DNA of 64,000 nt from Parabacteroides sp. (GTDB lineage Bacteria; Bacteroidota; Bacteroidia; Bacteroidales; Tannerellaceae), in contig JAQVCX010000001.1 in NCBI GenBank assembly GCA_028689545.1, forward strand, positions 62,001 through 126,000, written 5' to 3'. How positions within the stretch are numbered: the first letter of the stretch is position 1; each line of letters opens with the position of its first letter. This document shows positions 60,394 to 64,000 of this stretch, piece by piece. The notes beneath the pieces are model-generated. The model made no database searches, was not told where the DNA came from, and saw only the letters and a program-made list of their open reading frames with translations. Position numbers and translations under genes: made by a program.

Positions 60394-62718
60394 AATAATA
60401 TATTGAACTTTAAGTCTTTTTTTAAGTTCCTTGGAAGGAATAAGGCTTATACGCTGATAGACGTATTTGGTTTGTCTGTATCGTTGATGTTTGTGTTGTT
60501 GATCGCTGTCTATACGGTACAGGAGATGTCTACTGATAAATTCCATACCAAGGCGGATCGTATTTATCTGGTCGGAAATGAGAATTGGATGGCTACGGGA
60601 GCCGCCATTCCCTATAAGATAAAGGAACGTTATCCGGAGGTGGAGAAGGTATGCCCGGTAGTGGGGGATAACTCCAGTAGTATCGTTGTCGTTTCCGGCG
60701 AGCGGAAACTGAAGGGGAACGTGATGTTCGCGGACTCCACATTCTTCGATTTCTTTGATTTCCGGTTGTTACAAGGCTCTCGCGAGCAAGCGTTGGCCGC
60801 CGGGAATTCTGCGGTGGTCTCTGCTTCATTCGCCCGTAAGATGTTCGGGACGGATGATCCGATGGGACGCCCGTTGGTGGTGGGCGATACCATATCGGTT
60901 ACTATAAACGGGGTGGTGGAGGATTTGCTTCATACCTCTATTCCCGAAGCGGATGTGATCGTTCGTTGGGAGCAGGTTAGGTGTTTGAATGAGACGTTGG
61001 CTTCGGATCAGTTGGGGAACGCCGGAAGTACATTGGCTTTTGTCTTGGTGCGTGAGGGCAGTGATTTCCCTTCTCGTGCGGAGGATATGGCCAATTGGTT
61101 CAAGGAGTTTTACTGGCCGTATCAATTTGGGACGGCGAAGGAGGTACGCCTATTACCGTTTAGTGAGCAATATTTCTCGAAAGGCGATTCTTATTCCTCT
61201 TTGCGAAAGGGAGATTGGCGTTTCGTGATCGTGCTGATGTCCGTAGGTTTCCTTATCTTGATTTTCGCGGTCATTAATTATATTAACTTGACGGTTGCCC
61301 AAGCGGGTTTCAGGGCGAAGGAGATGGCTACCCGGCGTCTTTTGGGATCTTCACGGGGTGAGTTATTCCTGCGTTTGATGCTGGAGTCTACGTTGCTTAC
61401 ATTCATTTCTTTGGTGATCGGGGTTCTCCTCGCGCTGGCGGTCGTGCCGTTTGTCAATGATTTATTGCAGACGCGTGTCGATATGAGCGTATTGGGTAGT
61501 CCGGTCTGGTTGTTAGCCCTGATTTCATTGACGGTTGCCGTGGGGGGGCTATCCGGCTTGTTGCCCGCTATCATCATTTCTTCCTCTAAGCCGATCGAGG
61601 TCGTTCGGGGTACGTTCCGGGTTAAGACGAAAATGGTATTCAGTAAGTTCTTCATCGTATTCCAGAATGTGATCACGATCACGATGATCGCCGCCTCTAT
61701 CGTGATGGTTGGCCAGATCGTTCATATGATCAACGCTCCTGTCGGGTATAAGACGAAGAATTTATTAGCGATGCAGTCGGAAGGTGAAAGGCAGTTATCC
61801 GCTTTTATCGGTGAGCTGAAAGGTTTGTCGTGTGTAGATAGGGTCGGGAAGACCCGGGGATTACCTTTGTTTGGTAGCAATAACTTGACTGCTACCTATC
61901 AGGGGCAAAATATATCTTTCCAGCAATTTATCATGGATAAGGAGTGCTACGATATACTGGGGTTGGAGATTTTGCGTGATAACCATTTGACGACAGATGG
62001 CTGGTTCCTAAGCGAGCAGGCGATGCGTGAGATGAACTTGCCGGAGGACGCGGCCTCTTTTATGTTGGATAGGCGAGAAAAGCCGATGCCGATAGCGGGT
62101 ATTGTCCGGGATTTCCATTGCAATGGGAATGTGACGACCTTTAAAAGTCCCGTCATGTTCCGTTTCTTGAAAGAGGATGAAACGCCTTGGATGATCTTGA
62201 TCGAGACGCAAGGTGATCCTTTCGCCGCGAAGAAGGCCATCGGTAAAGTATATGAGAAAATGACCGGACTTGAGTTTGAGGCCGACTTCATGGATGAGAG
62301 TTTACAAAAATCATTCGACTCGCAAATCCGTTTGGCGAAGATCGTGATCGTATTCTCGATAATCGCCATCCTGATCTCTTTGCTGGGCTTATTGGCGATG
62401 TCCACTTATTTTATCCAACAGCGTTTACAAGAAGTATCCATACGAAAGGTGTTTGGTTCCGACAACCAGCAGATATTGGTTAAGCTGGTATTCACGTTCT
62501 TGAACTATGTGCTGATCGCTTTCGTGATCGCCATACCTATTATTATATATTTCATGAGGGATTGGCTGTCCGATTATTCGTACCGTATCAGTTTAAGTCC
62601 GCTGATCTTTATCGCCGCCGGCTTATTCTGCCTCCTGATCTCGTTCGTCTCTGTCTTTTTCCAGAGCTACCGGGCTGCCACGTCGAATCCGGCGGATAGC
62701 TTTAGGCATAAGCTTTAG
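60391..62718 (+). CDS. MacB/FtsX-type ABC permease, second copy
   Basis: A 775-residue paralogue of the preceding permease with the same layout: helix 1 near 20-40, periplasmic domain, three helices (about 285-400, with AGFRAKEMATRRLLGSSRGE), the helix-plus-periplasmic repeat, and three final helices with FIQQRLQEVSIRKVFGSDNQ. The two copies share the architecture but are clearly diverged, so they may form a heterodimer or work with separate partners. It is the last gene of the sigma-54 unit; again no ATPase follows. Confidence 0.93.
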   Translation: MNNILNFKSFFKFLGRNKAYTLIDVFGLSVSLMFVLLIAVYTVQEMSTDKFHTKADRIYLVGNENWMATGAAIPYKIKERYPEVEKVCPVVGDNSSSIVVVSGERKLKGNVMFADSTFFDFFDFRLLQGSREQALAAGNSAVVSASFARKMFGTDDPMGRPLVVGDTISVTINGVVEDLLHTSIPEADVIVRWEQVRCLNETLASDQLGNAGSTLAFVLVREGSDFPSRAEDMANWFKEFYWPYQFGTAKEVRLLPFSEQYFSKGDSYSSLRKGDWRFVIVLMSVGFLILIFAVINYINLTVAQAGFRAKEMATRRLLGSSRGELFLRLMLESTLLTFISLVIGVLLALAVVPFVNDLLQTRVDMSVLGSPVWLLALISLTVAVGGLSGLLPAIIISSSKPIEVVRGTFRVKTKMVFSKFFIVFQNVITITMIAASIVMVGQIVHMINAPVGYKTKNLLAMQSEGERQLSAFIGELKGLSCVDRVGKTRGLPLFGSNNLTATYQGQNISFQQFIMDKECYDILGLEILRDNHLTTDGWFLSEQAMREMNLPEDAASFMLDRREKPMPIAGIVRDFHCNGNVTTFKSPVMFRFLKEDETPWMILIETQGDPFAAKKAIGKVYEKMTGLEFEADFMDESLQKSFDSQIRLAKIVIVFSIIAILISLLGLLAMSTYFIQQRLQEVSIRKVFGSDNQQILVKLVFTFLNYVLIAFVIAIPIIIYFMRDWLSDYSYRISLSPLIFIAAGLFCLLISFVSVFFQSYRAATSNPADSFRHKL

Positions 62719-62796
62719 GCGGGATGAAGGGGAGAATATAAACGGTTCCGTAACAATAACATCCTTTTTTATCGGGCTTATTACCCCAAAGGCGTT

Positions 62797-62804
62797 ATCT
62801 TTGC
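62797..62804 (+). promoter_or_regulatory. -7 element for ribE
   Basis: TATCTTTG fits TAnnTTTG, 50 bp before the ribE ATG. No good TTTG lies at the right spacing. No FMN-riboswitch-like structure was seen in this short leader. Confidence 0.45.
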
Positions 62805-62853
62805 TCCTAAATAAACAACATTTTAGGGAGTACAAACTAAAAACAATTTGATT

Positions 62854-63456
62854 ATGTTCTCAGGTATTGTAGAAGAAGCGGCTCGGGTAGTAGCCCTCCA
62901 ATCCGATAAAGGAAACCTTCATCTGACGATGAAGTGCTCATTCGTGAATGAGCTGAAAATAGATCAGAGCGTGGCTCACAACGGCGTTTGCCTTACGGTG
63001 GTAAGCATGACGGAAGATACGTATACAGTTACCGCTATCAAGGAGACCCTGGAACGCTCGAACCTAGGGAAACTGAAAGTGGGCGATAAGGTGAACTTGG
63101 AGCGTAGCATGTTGATGAACGGCCGTCTGGACGGGCATATCGTACAAGGGCACGTGGATCAGACCGCCATTTGCACGGAGGTGAAGGAGGCGGACGGTAG
63201 CTGGTATTATACGTTCGAGTACGCTTTCGACAAGGAGATGGCCCGGCAGGGGTATATGACCGTGGAGAAAGGCTCCGTTTGCGTGAACGGTGTAAGCTTG
63301 ACGGTATGCGACTCCCAGCAAAACAGCTTCCAAGTCGCTATCATCCCTTATACCCACGATAACACGAACTTCTGCCAGATCGAGAAAGGCACGGTCGTAA
63401 ACCTAGAGTTCGATATTGTCGGGAAATATATCAGCAAGATGATGCAGTTTACATAA
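62854..63456 (+). CDS. ribE: Riboflavin synthase, alpha subunit
   Basis: A 200-residue enzyme that makes riboflavin from two molecules of 6,7-dimethyl-8-ribityllumazine. It has two tandem lumazine-binding barrels. The first begins MFSGIVEEAARV and carries VAHNGVCLTVVSM. The second begins near MLMNGRLDGHIVQGHVDQTA and carries VEKGSVCVNGVSLTVCD. I chose ATG at 62854, the universal MFSGIVEE start; an in-frame TTG at 62848 is rejected. It stands alone between its own leader and a terminator hairpin. Confidence 0.96.
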   Translation: MFSGIVEEAARVVALQSDKGNLHLTMKCSFVNELKIDQSVAHNGVCLTVVSMTEDTYTVTAIKETLERSNLGKLKVGDKVNLERSMLMNGRLDGHIVQGHVDQTAICTEVKEADGSWYYTFEYAFDKEMARQGYMTVEKGSVCVNGVSLTVCDSQQNSFQVAIIPYTHDNTNFCQIEKGTVVNLEFDIVGKYISKMMQFT

Positions 63457-63480
63457 GGTTCGACGAATTTCCTATCCATA

Positions 63481-63522
63481 AAAGGCTCTAGCGGTATCAG
63501 ATGATCTCCGCTAGAGCCTTTC
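63481..63522. terminator. Terminator hairpin after ribE
   Basis: AAAGGCTCTAGCGG and CCGCTAGAGCCTTT form a perfect 14-bp stem around a 14-nt loop. The T tract is short (TTTCCT), but the stem is strong. Confidence 0.8.
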
Positions 63523-63568
63523 CTGTCTACAGGCAATCTAATTCCGTGCGTGTACGATTCGTTTTAAG

Positions 63569-63576
63569 TAAATTTG
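63569..63576 (+). promoter_or_regulatory. -7 element for the dnaJ-like gene
   Basis: TAAATTTG fits TAnnTTTG, 77 bp before the ATG at 63653. No clear -33 box was found. Confidence 0.4.
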
Positions 63577-63652
63577 CACGAACCAAAACGCTCCTTGGTA
63601 TGTTTCTTGTTGTATAATTAGATGAGAAAAATAGACTAAACATATCAGATAT

Positions 63653-64000
63653 ATGGCCTATATAGATTATTACAAGATTTTGGGGGTGAATAAGGATGCC
63701 TCTCAGGATGATATCAAGAAAGCCTATAAGAAGTTGGCTCGGAAATATCACCCTGATTTGAATCCGAACGATCCCGATGCCCATCGTAAGTTTCAGGAGA
63801 TCAATGAGGCGAACGAGGTGCTTAGCGATCCGGAAAAGCGTAAGAAATACGACCAATACGGTGAGAATTGGAAACATGCGGATGAGTTTGAGGCTCAACA
63901 GAAGCAATACGGCCAGCAAGGTGGCGGCTTTGGCGGCGGCTTCTCGAACGGCGGAGGTACGTATTGGTCTTCCTCCGGCGATGGGAGCGAGTTCTCGGAT
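63653..64000 (+). CDS. DnaJ/CbpA-like co-chaperone (cut by the window end)
   Basis: The first 116 codons of a J-domain protein. The J domain (about 1-70) shows [38 protein letters not shown] with the HPD motif that stimulates Hsp70 ATPase, and [21 protein letters not shown] glycine-rich G/F region ([15 protein letters not shown]) follows. The start resembles CbpA or DnaJ2 of Bacteroidetes more than full-size DnaJ, but the zinc-finger region that would decide lies outside the window. No stop codon is present before 64000. Confidence 0.93.
   Translation, partial: MAYIDYYKILGVNKDASQDDIKKAYKKLARKYHPDLNPNDPDAHRKFQEINEANEVLSDPEKRKKYDQYGENWKHADEFEAQQKQYGQQGGGFGGGFSNGGGTYWSSSGDGSEFSD

Noticed and set aside
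62719..62853. FMN riboswitch before ribE
   Set aside because: The leader after the -7 box is only about 40 bp and has none of the conserved FMN-element stems that I could see.
1..64000. tRNA or rRNA genes
   Set aside because: No TPsiC-arm pattern with matching acceptor stem and no rRNA-like sequence were noticed by eye; a tRNAscan run would be needed to exclude them fully.

Overview
The window comes from a Bacteroidota chromosome, most likely Parabacteroides (P. distasonis group). The evidence is three SusC/SusD pairs with FecR and ECF sigma regulators, promoters of the Bacteroidetes type (TTTG, 19 bp, TAnnTTTG), few Shine-Dalgarno sites, and Bacteroidales families (DUF3256, DUF4831, DUF4974-type FecR). 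The genus is inference from gene content and style; no database was searched. No rRNA, tRNA, CRISPR array, transposase or prophage was seen.

Layout. 46-7126 (+): nutrient-uptake locus 1 (FecR, a SusC broken by a frameshift, SusD, a secreted endonuclease/exonuclease/phosphatase-fold lipoprotein). 7209-11346: an AspT/YidE-type transporter, truA, an EamA transporter and a DUF3256 protein. 11634-14086: an ECF sigma/anti-sigma pair followed by two secreted proteins. 14287-16402: lipoprotein thioredoxin, AraC regulator and DUF417 (RclC/YkgB-like) membrane protein. 16482-21096 (-): SusC/SusD pair 2. 21402-30773 (-): DUF4831 protein, POT transporter, a small unknown protein and the complete late biotin pathway bioB-bioA-bioF-bioG-bioC-bioD, closely spaced. 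31114-41681 (-): uptake locus 3 (DUF1080, Gfo/Idh/MocA oxidoreductase, isomerase-like TIM barrel, ECF sigma, FecR, SusC, SusD), which looks like a system for oxidising and eliminating glycosides with no classical glycoside hydrolase. 42006-46679 (-): an SNF2 helicase with a large partner protein. 46711-54963: housekeeping genes (nnr, hpt, adk, obgE, pgeF, a B3/B4 protein, a small winged helix, a coiled-coil protein, zapA, rny). 55351-62718 (+): TolC, HlyD and two MacB/FtsX permeases behind a near-perfect sigma-54 promoter with two tandem operators, and with no ABC ATPase gene. 62854 to the end: ribE and a truncated DnaJ/CbpA gene.

The most unusual material is in the gaps. A 96-bp inverted-repeat element occurs three times inside the biotin gene run and supplies the last codons of two of its genes. 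Two 4 x 22-bp arrays, 19.6 kb apart, are built from CACCTAGGTG palindromes whose 4-nt arms come from a small exchangeable vocabulary. A third array has seven 24-bp units centred on GCCTAGGC. Heptamer-type repeats (TTGACAG, AACTCAT) overlap the stop codon of truA and the start codon of the second permease.

How it works together: the three Sus loci import ligands through TonB-dependent channels. Locus 3 senses its ligand through SusC-FecR-sigma signalling and holds periplasmic enzymes for breakdown. The biotin cluster makes the cofactor from malonyl thioester via pimeloyl-ACP. The last block is an efflux or export system controlled by an enhancer-binding protein encoded outside the window.
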